Part shown: piece after piece, positions 48,948 to 58,028 of the stretch | How the letters are laid out: each line of letters starts with the position of its first letter | Position numbering within the stretch: position 1 is the first letter of the stretch | Assembly: GCF_002251245.1 (NCBI RefSeq) | Contig: NZ_NPJG01000079.1 | Span: forward strand, 1-64,000 | DNA from: Prevotella sp. P5-92 | GTDB lineage: Bacteria; Bacteroidota; Bacteroidia; Bacteroidales; Bacteroidaceae | DNA length: 64,000 nucleotides | Direction of reading: 5' to 3' | Notes under the pieces: model-generated | Seen by the model: the letters and a program-made list of their open reading frames with translations, nothing else | Database searches by the model: none | What the model was told of the DNA's origin: nothing | Position numbers and translations under genes: made by a program

Positions 48948-51884
48948 TTAGAATGAGAGTTCCATTCCGAGGGTGAACTGCCGCGAAGCAGGATATTGTG
49001 CCTGATAGACGTTAGATGCCACCTCGGGGTCGAGACCGCTGAAACCGGTGAAGGTGAAGAGATTCTGTGCCTGTGCATAGACACGCGCCAGGGTGAAGAA
49101 ATGCGTCTTACGCAACCACTCCTGAGGCAGCGAATAAGAGAGACTCACGTTTTTCAGACGAAGAAACGAGGCATTCTCGAGAAAACGGTCGTCAAGTTGT
49201 ATCACCTCGCCCCAACGGGGAATGTCGGTGATGTCGCCCGGCTGCTTCCAGCGGTCGTAGAGAAGACGGTTCGACTGGTTGTAGGCTGTGCCGAAGGTGA
49301 TACCGCTCTCTTCGAAGTAGCGGTCGTTGTTGATGACATAACGTTCGCCTATCCAGCTGAACTGAACAGATAGCTGAAGGCCTTTCCATCTGACGCTCGT
49401 GCCGAAACCTCCCATCCACGGGGCGTCGTATGTCTTGCCTGTCATCACCTTGTCGCTCTCGCGGAACACGTTTGTCACGTTGCCGTACTTGTCGTACCAC
49501 AGTTGTTCGCCGTTAGCCGGGTTGACGCCAGCGTAACGGTTCATGTAGAACTCGCTGACAGAATGATCCACGACGTATTTCAGTCCGGTGGTGGAGTTGA
49601 CATATTCGGTGACACCGTTATACAATTCCTTCAGACGGTTGCGGTTGTAAGAGACGTTGGCGCTGACGTTCCATGTGAAGTCGCGGGTGCGGATGATGTC
49701 GCCGTCGGCACTCAGTTCGAGTCCTTTGTTTTCCATCACGCCTACGTTTTTCCAACGGTAGCCTTCGCCCGTGACGGTATATGACTCAGGCACGCGCATC
49801 AGCATGTTTGACGTGCGCTTGTAATAGGCTTCAACGCTGAAGTTAATACGGTCGAGGAATCCGAGGCGCAACGCTATATTGTTTGCCCAGGTGGATTCCC
49901 ATCCCAACTCTTCGTTGCCGCTTTGAGAGGGATAGAAGCCGGCGGTGTCGTCGTAGTTGGCGCCGCCCGAGACGAGGGCAAGGTGGTAGTAATTGGGAAT
50001 TTCGGAGTTTCCCGACGTTCCCGTACTTAAAGATATCTGTGTAGTAGTCAACCAGTTGATATCCTTCAGCCAATTAGACTGTTTAGCGTTCCACATGAAG
50101 CCTAACGACCAGAATGTACCCCAACGATGGTCTTTTCCAAAACGTGACGAAGCATCGGTACGCAGGGAGAAGTCGGCGTAATAGAGTTCCTTGTAGTTAT
50201 ATTCGCCGCGCATGAAGAATGACATGTAGGAATAGTCGGACGAGGAGTCGCCCCAACGGCTTGCACGCGTTCCGGCCGACACGTTGGTGAGAAGGTCGCT
50301 TGTCTGCCCCTTGGAATAAACGCTGAATCCTTCCGAGTGGTAGTTGACAGCCTCTTGGCCGAGCATGACATTGAACGAGTGAATATCGTCGAGCGTGAAG
50401 CGGTAGTTGGCTGTCGTGGTCTCGGTAAGACTCAGCATGTCGCTGCTCTGACGCGCCGCCGTGCCCTGTCCGTTGTTTGACGAGAGACTCGGAAACGACT
50501 GGAGGAAGGCCGTGGAATGGGTGAAATCAACGCCAAACTGCGTCTTTATGGTGAGATTTTCCACTGGATAGATCTCGGCATACATCGTGGTGAGCAGCTT
50601 GTATTTCTTGTTTTTTATTGGATTGTTGGCCATATACACGATAGGATTCTCGCTGGTGCCGGCCCACTTGCCGTTGGAGAGCGATGCCAGCTTGCCGTCT
50701 GATGTGTATGGATTCCAATATGGCTGCATGAAACGGCATGCGGAGATGGGAGTGACGGTGGTGTATGTGCCATCGTCAGCCTGCTGAGCCTCCTCATAGG
50801 CCGCCATGGTGTTGGTGCCTATCTTCATCCAATTGCTTGCCTTCACATCGGCATTGGTGCGGATGTTGTATCGGGTGAAGGTGGAGTTTTGGGCGATACC
50901 GTCCTGATCATAATATCCGCCTGAGACATAGTAGTTAAGACGGTCGGTGGCGCGGTTGACCGACAGTTCGTAGCTCTGCAGCGGAGCGCGGTCGTTAAAC
51001 ACCTCGTCGAGCCAGTTGACATCGGTGCGAGACAGAAGCTCGTAATCTTTTCCAGCATCGAGCCCAACCTCTTTCTCAAACTGTATGCGCTCGGCAGTGT
51101 TCATCATCGTCCATTTGCCCTGTGCCAGTTCGGAAAAACCATATTGTGCACGCAACGTGACCTTGGCCTTGTCCATCGACAGTCCTCGCTTTGACGTGAT
51201 CACCACCACGCCATTGGCCGCACGCGCACCATAAATAGAAGTGGAGGAAGCGTCTTTCAACACCGATATCGATTCTATGTCGTTAGGACTGAGGGTGTTG
51301 AAGTCGGAACTGGAGATGGGCACTCCGTCGAGGATAAACAGCGGCGATTTGCCGGAATTGATGGAGTTGGTGCCTCGAATCTGGAACGTGGCGGCCTTGC
51401 TTGGCTCGCCAGAAGAAGAGATGACCTGCAGACCGGTGCTCTGTCCCTGAAGAGCTTGGTCAAAACTTGCCGCAGGCACGTTTTCAATCTTCTCAGATTT
51501 CACTGTCGATACCGAACCGGCTATCGTTCCCTTCTTTCTCACGCCATAAGCCACCACGACAACCTCGTCGATCATCTTTGAGTCGGGCTGCAGCGTGATG
51601 TTGAGCGTTTTTGTCTGTGTGTTGACCGAGTGTGTCTGTGGAGCCATTCCTATGTAGGAGAAGGTCAGTTTGCCTTCCGTAGCTCCCTTGATCTCGATGG
51701 AGTAATTGCCATCGATGTCAGTCACCACACCATTGCCTGTCCCTTCTTGCTTGACAGTCACTCCAATCATCGGTTCATTGTCTTCTGACGACACAACGAC
51801 TCCTCTCACACGGAAACTCTGTCCCAGCGAGGATTGGATAGACAGCAAGGCGAGAAAGACAAGTAAAAGAGTTAATCTTCTCAT
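48948..51884 (-). CDS. SusC/RagA-family TonB-linked outer-membrane transporter
   Basis: A 978 aa TonB-dependent transporter. Signal peptide (MRRLTLLLVFLALLSIQSSLGQ), carboxypeptidase-like regulatory domain (RVRGVVVSSEDNEPMIGVTVKQEG, about 24-105), TonB-box region MIDEVVVVAYGVRKKGTIAGSV, plug domain (ENVPAASFDQALQGQSTGLQV ... FQIRGTNSINSGKSPLFILDGVPI ... VVITSKRG), then a 22-strand type barrel ending in FTLGMELSF. No N-terminal signalling domain, hence no sign of anti-sigma control. First gene of the locus, with a clear promoter at 51964-51995. Confidence 0.95.
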   Translation of the reverse strand: MRRLTLLLVFLALLSIQSSLGQSFRVRGVVVSSEDNEPMIGVTVKQEGTGNGVVTDIDGNYSIEIKGATEGKLTFSYIGMAPQTHSVNTQTKTLNITLQPDSKMIDEVVVVAYGVRKKGTIAGSVSTVKSEKIENVPAASFDQALQGQSTGLQVISSSGEPSKAATFQIRGTNSINSGKSPLFILDGVPISSSDFNTLSPNDIESISVLKDASSTSIYGARAANGVVVITSKRGLSMDKAKVTLRAQYGFSELAQGKWTMMNTAERIQFEKEVGLDAGKDYELLSRTDVNWLDEVFNDRAPLQSYELSVNRATDRLNYYVSGGYYDQDGIAQNSTFTRYNIRTNADVKASNWMKIGTNTMAAYEEAQQADDGTYTTVTPISACRFMQPYWNPYTSDGKLASLSNGKWAGTSENPIVYMANNPIKNKKYKLLTTMYAEIYPVENLTIKTQFGVDFTHSTAFLQSFPSLSSNNGQGTAARQSSDMLSLTETTTANYRFTLDDIHSFNVMLGQEAVNYHSEGFSVYSKGQTSDLLTNVSAGTRASRWGDSSSDYSYMSFFMRGEYNYKELYYADFSLRTDASSRFGKDHRWGTFWSLGFMWNAKQSNWLKDINWLTTTQISLSTGTSGNSEIPNYYHLALVSGGANYDDTAGFYPSQSGNEELGWESTWANNIALRLGFLDRINFSVEAYYKRTSNMLMRVPESYTVTGEGYRWKNVGVMENKGLELSADGDIIRTRDFTWNVSANVSYNRNRLKELYNGVTEYVNSTTGLKYVVDHSVSEFYMNRYAGVNPANGEQLWYDKYGNVTNVFRESDKVMTGKTYDAPWMGGFGTSVRWKGLQLSVQFSWIGERYVINNDRYFEESGITFGTAYNQSNRLLYDRWKQPGDITDIPRWGEVIQLDDRFLENASFLRLKNVSLSYSLPQEWLRKTHFFTLARVYAQAQNLFTFTGFSGLDPEVASNVYQAQYPASRQFTLGMELSF

Positions 51885-51963
51885 CCTTGGATATTTTCTA
51901 TTGTTTTAAATAAATTATTATAAAAATTCATTCACTTATCGGTGCAAAAAATGTACCAATTTG

Positions 51964-51995
51964 CAAAATTAGCTCTTTTCTACCAAATAAACAAA
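51964..51995 (-). promoter_or_regulatory. promoter of the SusC/D-protease operon
   Basis: On the minus strand TTTG (51992-51995), 20 bp spacer, TAATTTTG (51964-51971), a perfect Bacteroidetes consensus, about 80 bp upstream of the susC start. No adjacent regulator gene (sigma factor, hybrid sensor or AraC type) is visible. Confidence 0.8.
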
Positions 51996-52067
51996 CATAT
52001 TTGCTAATTATAACATTTTTTACCAACAGTTTTTTATTTTGTCGATAAAAAACGCAATGTCACAGAG

Positions 52068-52099
52068 AAAAAGCCTTGATACTGTTTCCTGGCTTTTCC
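52068..52099 (-). terminator. likely terminator of nadB
   Basis: AAAAGCC (ending 52075) pairs with GGCTTTT (52091-52097); on the minus strand the stem ends in CTTTTTCTC. It lies in the 262 bp gap between nadB and the SusC promoter. Confidence 0.5.
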
Positions 52100-52146
52100 C
52101 CTGTAGCATAAGTATTTGTCTTTAGGTAAAAGAGTCTGTTGACTGA

Positions 52147-53736
52147 CTATTTCTTGTCATAGGCATGGACAGGGTAGTCGATGGTATAATGCAATCCACG
52201 ACATTCCTTTCGCTCTATTGCCCATCGGGTGATGAGATAACCCACGTTGATCATGTTGCGCAGTTCGCAAATGTCGCGGCTTGCCTTGACACGCTTGAAT
52301 AGATTTTCTGTTTCCTCATACAGCATGTCGAGACGATCCCATGCGCGCTTCAGACGGAGGTCGCTACGCACAATGCCTACATAGTTAGACATTATCTCTC
52401 CTACTTCCTTCACGCTCTGGGTGATAAGCACCTTTTCCTCGTTGGTCAGAGTGCCTTCGTCGTTCCATTCGGGCACCTTGTCGTTGAAGTCGTATAGTTC
52501 GATATGTTCAAGAGAATGCTTGGCGGCGGCGTCGGCATATACCACAGCCTCAATGAGCGAGTTGGAAGCCAAGCGGTTGCCGCCGTGAAGACCCGTACAC
52601 GAGCATTCTCCCAAGGCATAAAGACGGTCGATGCTTGAAAGGCCGTTGAGGTCAACCTTTATTCCACCACACATATAGTGGGCAGCAGGACGCACGGGAA
52701 TATAGTCGCTGGTGATATCTATGCCCATCGACTTGCACTTCATATAGATATTGGGGAAATGGCGCTTTGTCTCCTCGGGATCCTTGTGCGTGACATCGAG
52801 ACATACATGGTCGAGACCGTGGATCTTCATCTCCTTGTCGATGGCACGTGCCACAATGTCTCGGGGCGCAAGCGATAGACGTTCGTCGTATTTCTCCATA
52901 AATGTCTTTCCGTTAGGTAACTTGAGAATGCCGCCATAACCGCGCATAGCCTCCGTAATGAGGAAGGCGGGATGGGTCTCGCCAGGATGATAGAGTGCCG
53001 TGGGATGGAACTGTACAAACTCCATATCTGCCACCGTTCCCTTGGCACGATAGACCATGGCCTCGCCGTCGCCGGTGGCGATGACAGGATTGGTAGTAGT
53101 CTGATAGACCGCGCCACATCCGCCGGTACACATCACAGTGACTTTGCTGAGATATGTGTCAACCTTCTCTGTCTTGGGATTAAGCACGTATGCTCCGTAG
53201 CAATGGATATATGGAGTACGCCTCGTGACGCGCGCTCCCAGATGATGCTGCGTGATAATCTCCACAGCGAAATGATTCTCCTTCACGGTGATGTCGGGAC
53301 AACTGCGCACTGCCTCCATCAGCCCGCGTTGGATCTCGGCTCCTGTGTCGTCCTTATGATGCAGTATGCGGAACTCAGAGTGTCCGCCCTCACGATGCAG
53401 GTCAAACTGTCCATCGTCCTTCTTGTCGAAGTTGACGCCCCAGTTAACCATCTCCTCAATTTGTCCGGGAGCATTCCTCACCACTTGCTCCACAGCCCGA
53501 CGGTCGCTGATGAAGTCTCCGGCAATCATCGTGTCCTCGATATGCTTGTCGAAGTTATCAAGCTCTAAATTCGTGACCGAAGCCACACCACCTTGTGCAA
53601 ACGACGTGTTGGCTTCGTCGAGTGAAGTCTTGCATATCATGCACACCTTACCTTTGTGCGCTCTTGCTACTTTAAGGGCGTAACTCATACCGGCAACACC
53701 TGCGCCGATAATCAAAAAGTCGTATTTGAATACCAT
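52147..53736 (-). CDS. nadB: L-aspartate oxidase
   Basis: A flavoenzyme of 529 aa oxidising aspartate to iminoaspartate, first step of NAD synthesis. FAD-binding MVFKYDFLIIGAGVAGMSYALK at the N-terminus, ANTSFAQGGVASV, REGGHSEFRILHHKDDTGAEIQ, HPTALYHPG and RPAAHYMCGGIKVDLNG, followed by the C-terminal helical domain. The closely related succinate dehydrogenase flavoprotein is less likely, given the ANTSFAQGG and C-terminal length. nadA and nadC are not in the window. Own promoter at 53768-53799. Confidence 0.94.
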   Translation of the reverse strand: MVFKYDFLIIGAGVAGMSYALKVARAHKGKVCMICKTSLDEANTSFAQGGVASVTNLELDNFDKHIEDTMIAGDFISDRRAVEQVVRNAPGQIEEMVNWGVNFDKKDDGQFDLHREGGHSEFRILHHKDDTGAEIQRGLMEAVRSCPDITVKENHFAVEIITQHHLGARVTRRTPYIHCYGAYVLNPKTEKVDTYLSKVTVMCTGGCGAVYQTTTNPVIATGDGEAMVYRAKGTVADMEFVQFHPTALYHPGETHPAFLITEAMRGYGGILKLPNGKTFMEKYDERLSLAPRDIVARAIDKEMKIHGLDHVCLDVTHKDPEETKRHFPNIYMKCKSMGIDITSDYIPVRPAAHYMCGGIKVDLNGLSSIDRLYALGECSCTGLHGGNRLASNSLIEAVVYADAAAKHSLEHIELYDFNDKVPEWNDEGTLTNEEKVLITQSVKEVGEIMSNYVGIVRSDLRLKRAWDRLDMLYEETENLFKRVKASRDICELRNMINVGYLITRWAIERKECRGLHYTIDYPVHAYDKK

Positions 53737-53767
53737 ACTATTCTACTTGAAATGTATTATTTTGGTG

Positions 53768-53799
53768 CAAAATTAGATATTTTTATTCATTTATGCAAA
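53768..53799 (-). promoter_or_regulatory. nadB promoter
   Basis: On the minus strand TTTG (53796-53799), 20 bp spacer, TAATTTTG (53768-53775), 32 bp upstream of the start. The opposing dacB promoter starts 16 bp away. Confidence 0.75.
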
Positions 53800-53814
53800 A
53801 CGTTTGCCATATTT

Positions 53815-53845
53815 TTTGTTTTTCAAGCGAAAATATCTAACTTTG
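53815..53845 (+). promoter_or_regulatory. dacB promoter
   Basis: TTTG (53815-53818), 19 bp spacer, TAACTTTG (53838-53845). The ATG at 53854 is 8 bp after the -7 element, so the leader is very short. Confidence 0.7.
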
Positions 53846-53853
53846 CACTCACA

Positions 53854-55092
53854 ATGAAGAATACATTATATATAATATACGCCTTCTTGGCCTCGATATG
53901 TGGTTATACAACTGTCGCGGCACAAGACGACTCGCTGACTGTTGACAGCCTTGTGACAACCGACCAATTGGCACACGAGATGACTCCATGGCCACAAAGT
54001 CTGCAACAAAGGCTCGACGCGCTTACCGGGCATGAGATGTTTGAGACATCTCAACTCGGACTCATGGTTTATGACCTTACTGCCGATAGCATTCTCTACA
54101 CAAAAGGACACCGACAGCTGCTGAGACCCGCATCGACAATGAAACTGGTGACAGCCATAGCAGCCATCGACAAGCTCGGCGGATCGTACCAGTTCCGCAC
54201 GTCGCTTTACTACACCGGCTACGTTGCCGACAGGACTCTTTCTGGCGATATATACTGCGTAGGAGGATTCGACCCACGATTTAATACCGACGACATGAAA
54301 GCCTTTGCCGACGGCATCAAGTCGATGGGAGTGGACACAATAAGAGGACGAATCCTTGCCGACAAAACCATGAAAAACGATGATGGGCTGGGAGAAGGAT
54401 GGTGCTGGGACGACGACAATCCCACGCTGTCGCCTTTGCTGGTGTCGGGGAAAGACAAATTCATGGAACGATTCCTTCTCGAACTGAAAGAGAGCGGTAT
54501 CACGGTGGAGGCAATCACCGGAGAAGGACGGCTGCCTAACGGGGCGTTCATCATCTGTACACGATTCCACAGCATCGACCAGATACTGATGAGAATGATG
54601 AAAGACAGCGACAACCTATACGCAGAGTCTATGTTTTACCAGGTTGCGGCTGCTGGCGGCGACCGACCTGCCGACGCCCGGCACGCCAGAAAGGTTATTG
54701 CACGGCTGATAGAACGCACCGGGCTGCAACCGTCAAGATACAAGATAGCCGACGGCAGCGGACTGTCGCTCTACAACTACGTAACTGCCGAAATGGAGGT
54801 GGCACTGCTGAGATATGCCTACCGCAACCCCGAGATATTCATTCATCTCTATCCTTCACTGCCCATAGCTGGACAGGATGGAACGCTGAAGAAGAGAATG
54901 AAAGGTGGATTCGCCTCAGGCAACGTTCACGCCAAAACGGGTACACTCACATGCATCACCTCTCTCGCTGGATATTGCACGGCTGCCAACGGGCACTTGC
55001 TCGCCTTCGCTATCATCAACCAAGGCGTGATGCACGACAACAACGGACGCAACTTCCAAAACCGCGTCTGTGAGGCAATGTGCAGGCCATAA
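53854..55092 (+). CDS. dacB: D-alanyl-D-alanine carboxypeptidase/endopeptidase, PBP4 type (S13)
   Basis: A periplasmic peptidoglycan hydrolase, 412 aa. Signal peptide MKNTLYIIYAFLASICGYTTVAAQ. The S13 motifs are SxxK in RPASTMKL (Ser94, Lys97), SxN in KDSDNLYAE (Ser252) and KTG in HAKTGTL (Lys361), plus the inserted domain between the first two with GGFDPRFNTDD. All catalytic residues are intact. The in-frame upstream codons precede the promoter, so the start is 53854. Confidence 0.92.
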   Translation: MKNTLYIIYAFLASICGYTTVAAQDDSLTVDSLVTTDQLAHEMTPWPQSLQQRLDALTGHEMFETSQLGLMVYDLTADSILYTKGHRQLLRPASTMKLVTAIAAIDKLGGSYQFRTSLYYTGYVADRTLSGDIYCVGGFDPRFNTDDMKAFADGIKSMGVDTIRGRILADKTMKNDDGLGEGWCWDDDNPTLSPLLVSGKDKFMERFLLELKESGITVEAITGEGRLPNGAFIICTRFHSIDQILMRMMKDSDNLYAESMFYQVAAAGGDRPADARHARKVIARLIERTGLQPSRYKIADGSGLSLYNYVTAEMEVALLRYAYRNPEIFIHLYPSLPIAGQDGTLKKRMKGGFASGNVHAKTGTLTCITSLAGYCTAANGHLLAFAIINQGVMHDNNGRNFQNRVCEAMCRP

Positions 55093-55187
55093 GCATTGGA
55101 TGATTGCAAGTCTTTGGCACCAGAGATTTGCCATAGGCATAGGAAAAATGCAAACAGTAGTAAAAAAAATGAAACGAAGAAAACAAT

Positions 55188-56009
55188 ATGACTATCATGC
55201 AACAAAACGACTCCACAAAGCGCAATAGGCTAATAATACGCACCAGCCGACATTCGCTGACCTTCGCCACACAATGTATCGACGAACCAGAAACGTCGGT
55301 GGTAATGCATCCCTTCATCACCAAGGGAACAATGTCCATTGCTGCTAACCTGCGTGAAGCTTTCAGGACAATGGAAATTTTCAGCGCAACATACCATAAG
55401 GTGGCTGTCGTCGCCGATACGCCAAAGATAATAATTCCTGTCGATCTGTTTAAAGAAAACGATGCACCGGCATTGTTCTCACATTCTTATTCCACCATCG
55501 ACAACATGGTAGTGAAGTCGAACATCGTACCCGATCTGAACGTCGCCACCGTCTTCGGATTGACAAAAGACCTGCATACGGTGATCAACGACCGCTACCC
55601 TGAAGCCACACTATTCTGCGCCTCGACACCTGTATGGCGATACCTGTTCAAACGCAGTTTCCTTGGTACCAAAGGAAAGGTATATGCCTACTTCCACGAC
55701 CAGCTTCTAGAAGTGCTAAACTACGGACAAAACAGATTCAGATACAACAACACGTTCGACATTTCCAACGCTCACGACGCTCTCTATTTCATACTGAATG
55801 TGTGGAAACAACTGTCGATGAACCAACAGCAAGATGAACTGCATCTCGTGGGCGACATTCCCGAACAGGAATGGTTGGAAAACGAGCTAAAGGGCTATAT
55901 AGCAAAGGTTTATACCATCAAACCATCATCAGACTTCAACCGCTCTCCAATAGCTCAGATAAAAAGCATGCCATACGACATGATGACGTATCTGATAAAA
56001 GGACGATGA
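55188..56009 (+). CDS. DUF3822 family protein
   Basis: A 273 aa cytoplasmic protein with RLIIRTSRHSLTFATQC, RTMEIFSATYHKVAVVADTPKIIIPVDLF, VYAYFHDQLLEVLNYGQNRFRYNNTFDISNAHDALYFILNVWKQL and the C-terminal HLVGDIPEQEWLENEL. This pattern is that of DUF3822, which typically lies directly upstream of rsmD in Bacteroidetes, as here (68 bp gap). I recall it being placed with actin-like ATPase folds; no ATP-binding signature is evident to me. Function unknown. Confidence 0.88.
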   Translation: MTIMQQNDSTKRNRLIIRTSRHSLTFATQCIDEPETSVVMHPFITKGTMSIAANLREAFRTMEIFSATYHKVAVVADTPKIIIPVDLFKENDAPALFSHSYSTIDNMVVKSNIVPDLNVATVFGLTKDLHTVINDRYPEATLFCASTPVWRYLFKRSFLGTKGKVYAYFHDQLLEVLNYGQNRFRYNNTFDISNAHDALYFILNVWKQLSMNQQQDELHLVGDIPEQEWLENELKGYIAKVYTIKPSSDFNRSPIAQIKSMPYDMMTYLIKGR

Positions 56010-56076
56010 ACGGTGAGCGTATAATACATAATAATGACGATGAAAGGCGGGTGTAAAACACATTTTTTAAGAAAAC

Positions 56077-56634
56077 ATGAGAATAATAACAGGACAATAC
56101 AAGGGACGACATTTCGATATTCCCCGTTCGTTTAAGGCAAGGCCGACAACCGACTTTGCGAAAGAGAATATCTTCAACGTGCTCAACGCATATATTGACT
56201 TTGAGGATGCTATGGCACTCGACCTCTTCTCTGGCACAGGAAGCATATCGCTCGAACTACTGTCAAGAGGTTGTAAAAACGTGGTGAGCGTGGAAGCTGA
56301 CCGCGACCATTATGCCTTCATAAAACAATGTCTTGCAAAACTCGGCACCGACCGCTGTATCACCATCCGAGGCGACGTGTTCAGGTTTCTGAAAACATGC
56401 CACCAACAGTTTGACTTCATCTTCGCCGACCCGCCCTACGCCTTGAAACAACTGAAGGAAATACCCGACATAGTGCTCTCGGGCAATCTGCTCACCGATG
56501 ATGGAATTTTCGTTTTCGAACATGGCAAGGACTATGACTTCTCGTCGCATCCACACTTTGTGGAGCATCGCAGCTATGGTAGCGTGAACTTCAGCCTGTT
56601 TACATCACGGGAGAGAGAAGGCGCACCAGACTGA
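56077..56634 (+). CDS. rsmD: 16S rRNA (guanine(966)-N2)-methyltransferase RsmD
   Basis: A SAM-dependent methyltransferase, 185 aa, acting on 16S rRNA G966. MRIITGQYKGRHFDIP...RPTTDFAKENIFNVL at the N-terminus, SAM motif I LDLFSGTGSISLELLSRG and the catalytic FIFADPPYAL. Its last 35 bp overlap the convergent cls gene; the overlap encodes SREREGAPD here. Confidence 0.95.
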   Translation: MRIITGQYKGRHFDIPRSFKARPTTDFAKENIFNVLNAYIDFEDAMALDLFSGTGSISLELLSRGCKNVVSVEADRDHYAFIKQCLAKLGTDRCITIRGDVFRFLKTCHQQFDFIFADPPYALKQLKEIPDIVLSGNLLTDDGIFVFEHGKDYDFSSHPHFVEHRSYGSVNFSLFTSREREGAPD

Positions 56635-58018
56635 GCCAAAGGCGCATGAAGAAACGATTGCGGCGGTCGTCAACCTCGTATGGCGTACACAACAGCTGGT
56701 CGCACTCAAAGACGCGCCTGAAAGAGTCAGCTGTGCCGCTGTCGTAGAAAAAGACGTTTGCCTCAAAATTGTTTTCAAAGCTGCGGAAGTCGATGTTCGT
56801 CGAACCACATGAAGCCAACATGTCGTCAATCACCCAGAGCTTGCTGTGAAGGAACCCGCCATCATACTCCAGCACCTTCACTCCAGCGGCGACCATCTCA
56901 TCGAGATACGAGCGCGATGCCCAATAGACAAAATGCGAGTCGCAACGTTTGGGCACCATCACCCTGACATCCACGCCCTCAAGGGCAGCCGTCTTTAGCG
57001 CCACCGCCACAGGCTCGTTTGGCATGAAATATGGTGTCTCTATATAAATATATCTTTTTGCCCTCAACACTATGCCGAGTATGCCAAGCATAATCTCAGG
57101 TTGTGGCGTGACGGGCGTGCTCATGACAACTTGCGCCACACAAGAGTTTGACAAAGCACCGTCTGAAGGCGGATAATATTTGCGGTCGCTTATCAGCGTG
57201 CGGTCAACGAAATACCAGTCGAGCAGGAATGCCCGCTGCAAGCCATAGACACCGCCTCCTTTGACTCGCACCATTGTGTCGCGCCAATGACGTCCATCTC
57301 TTCCCTGCACATAACGCCTCGCCACATTCATACCTCCTATATATCCCGTTGTGCCGTCCACCACCACAATCTTTCTGTGGTTGCGGTAATTCACCTTGCT
57401 CGTGAAACTCCTGAACCTCACTGGCATGAAAGGCCACGCCTCTATGCCTTCGCGCCTCATTCGCTCGAAAAAACGGCGTTTCACTCTCCAACAACCCACA
57501 TCGTCATACACCAGCCTTATCTCCACGCCCTGCCGGGCTTTGTCGATAAGCATGTCGGCAAGGAGTGTTCCCAACGCATCGTCCTCAAAGATATAGAAGT
57601 CCAAATGTATGCTGTGCCTCGCCTTGCCTATGGAATGGAAGAGGTCGAGGAAGAAAGCATGTCCGTCTGTAAACACTTCCACCTCGTTGTCCTTGAAAGG
57701 CAAGAAGAAGCCTTGATTGACAAAGAGGTCAATCGTGGTTTTGTATTCATCTGGCACATGAAGGTCACGTTGTTCCACAAACTCAAACATCGCCCTTCGT
57801 GTAAGTTGCTGGAGACTACGCTCGCTCATTAGTTTCCCCCGCCGTGTGTTTACTCCGAAAAAGAAATAGAACAATAATCCAACTACGGGTACAAAGTAGA
57901 TAACCAGCATCCACGCCATGGTCTTGGCAGGCTGCCGGTTATCCATCAATACATGTATTATCGCCACTATGATGACAATTTCGTATAGGGCGAATAACAA
58001 AAGATTCAGTCCATACAT
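56600..58018 (-). CDS. cls: cardiolipin synthase (phospholipase D family)
   Basis: A membrane enzyme, 472 aa, condensing phosphatidylglycerol to cardiolipin. Two N-terminal transmembrane helices (LLLFALYEIVIIVAIIHVLM; MAWMLVIYFVPVVGLLFYFFFG), then two HKD motifs: NHRKIVVVDG (first) and LHSKLWVIDD (second), each with the typical GGMN / FRSFENNFE context. Normal length. Its 3' end overlaps rsmD by 35 bp on the other strand; glmM is 10 bp upstream. Confidence 0.94.
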   Translation of the reverse strand: MYGLNLLLFALYEIVIIVAIIHVLMDNRQPAKTMAWMLVIYFVPVVGLLFYFFFGVNTRRGKLMSERSLQQLTRRAMFEFVEQRDLHVPDEYKTTIDLFVNQGFFLPFKDNEVEVFTDGHAFFLDLFHSIGKARHSIHLDFYIFEDDALGTLLADMLIDKARQGVEIRLVYDDVGCWRVKRRFFERMRREGIEAWPFMPVRFRSFTSKVNYRNHRKIVVVDGTTGYIGGMNVARRYVQGRDGRHWRDTMVRVKGGGVYGLQRAFLLDWYFVDRTLISDRKYYPPSDGALSNSCVAQVVMSTPVTPQPEIMLGILGIVLRAKRYIYIETPYFMPNEPVAVALKTAALEGVDVRVMVPKRCDSHFVYWASRSYLDEMVAAGVKVLEYDGGFLHSKLWVIDDMLASCGSTNIDFRSFENNFEANVFFYDSGTADSFRRVFECDQLLCTPYEVDDRRNRFFMRLWLSLVRLLSPVM

Positions 58019-58028
58019 TTATTTGTTT

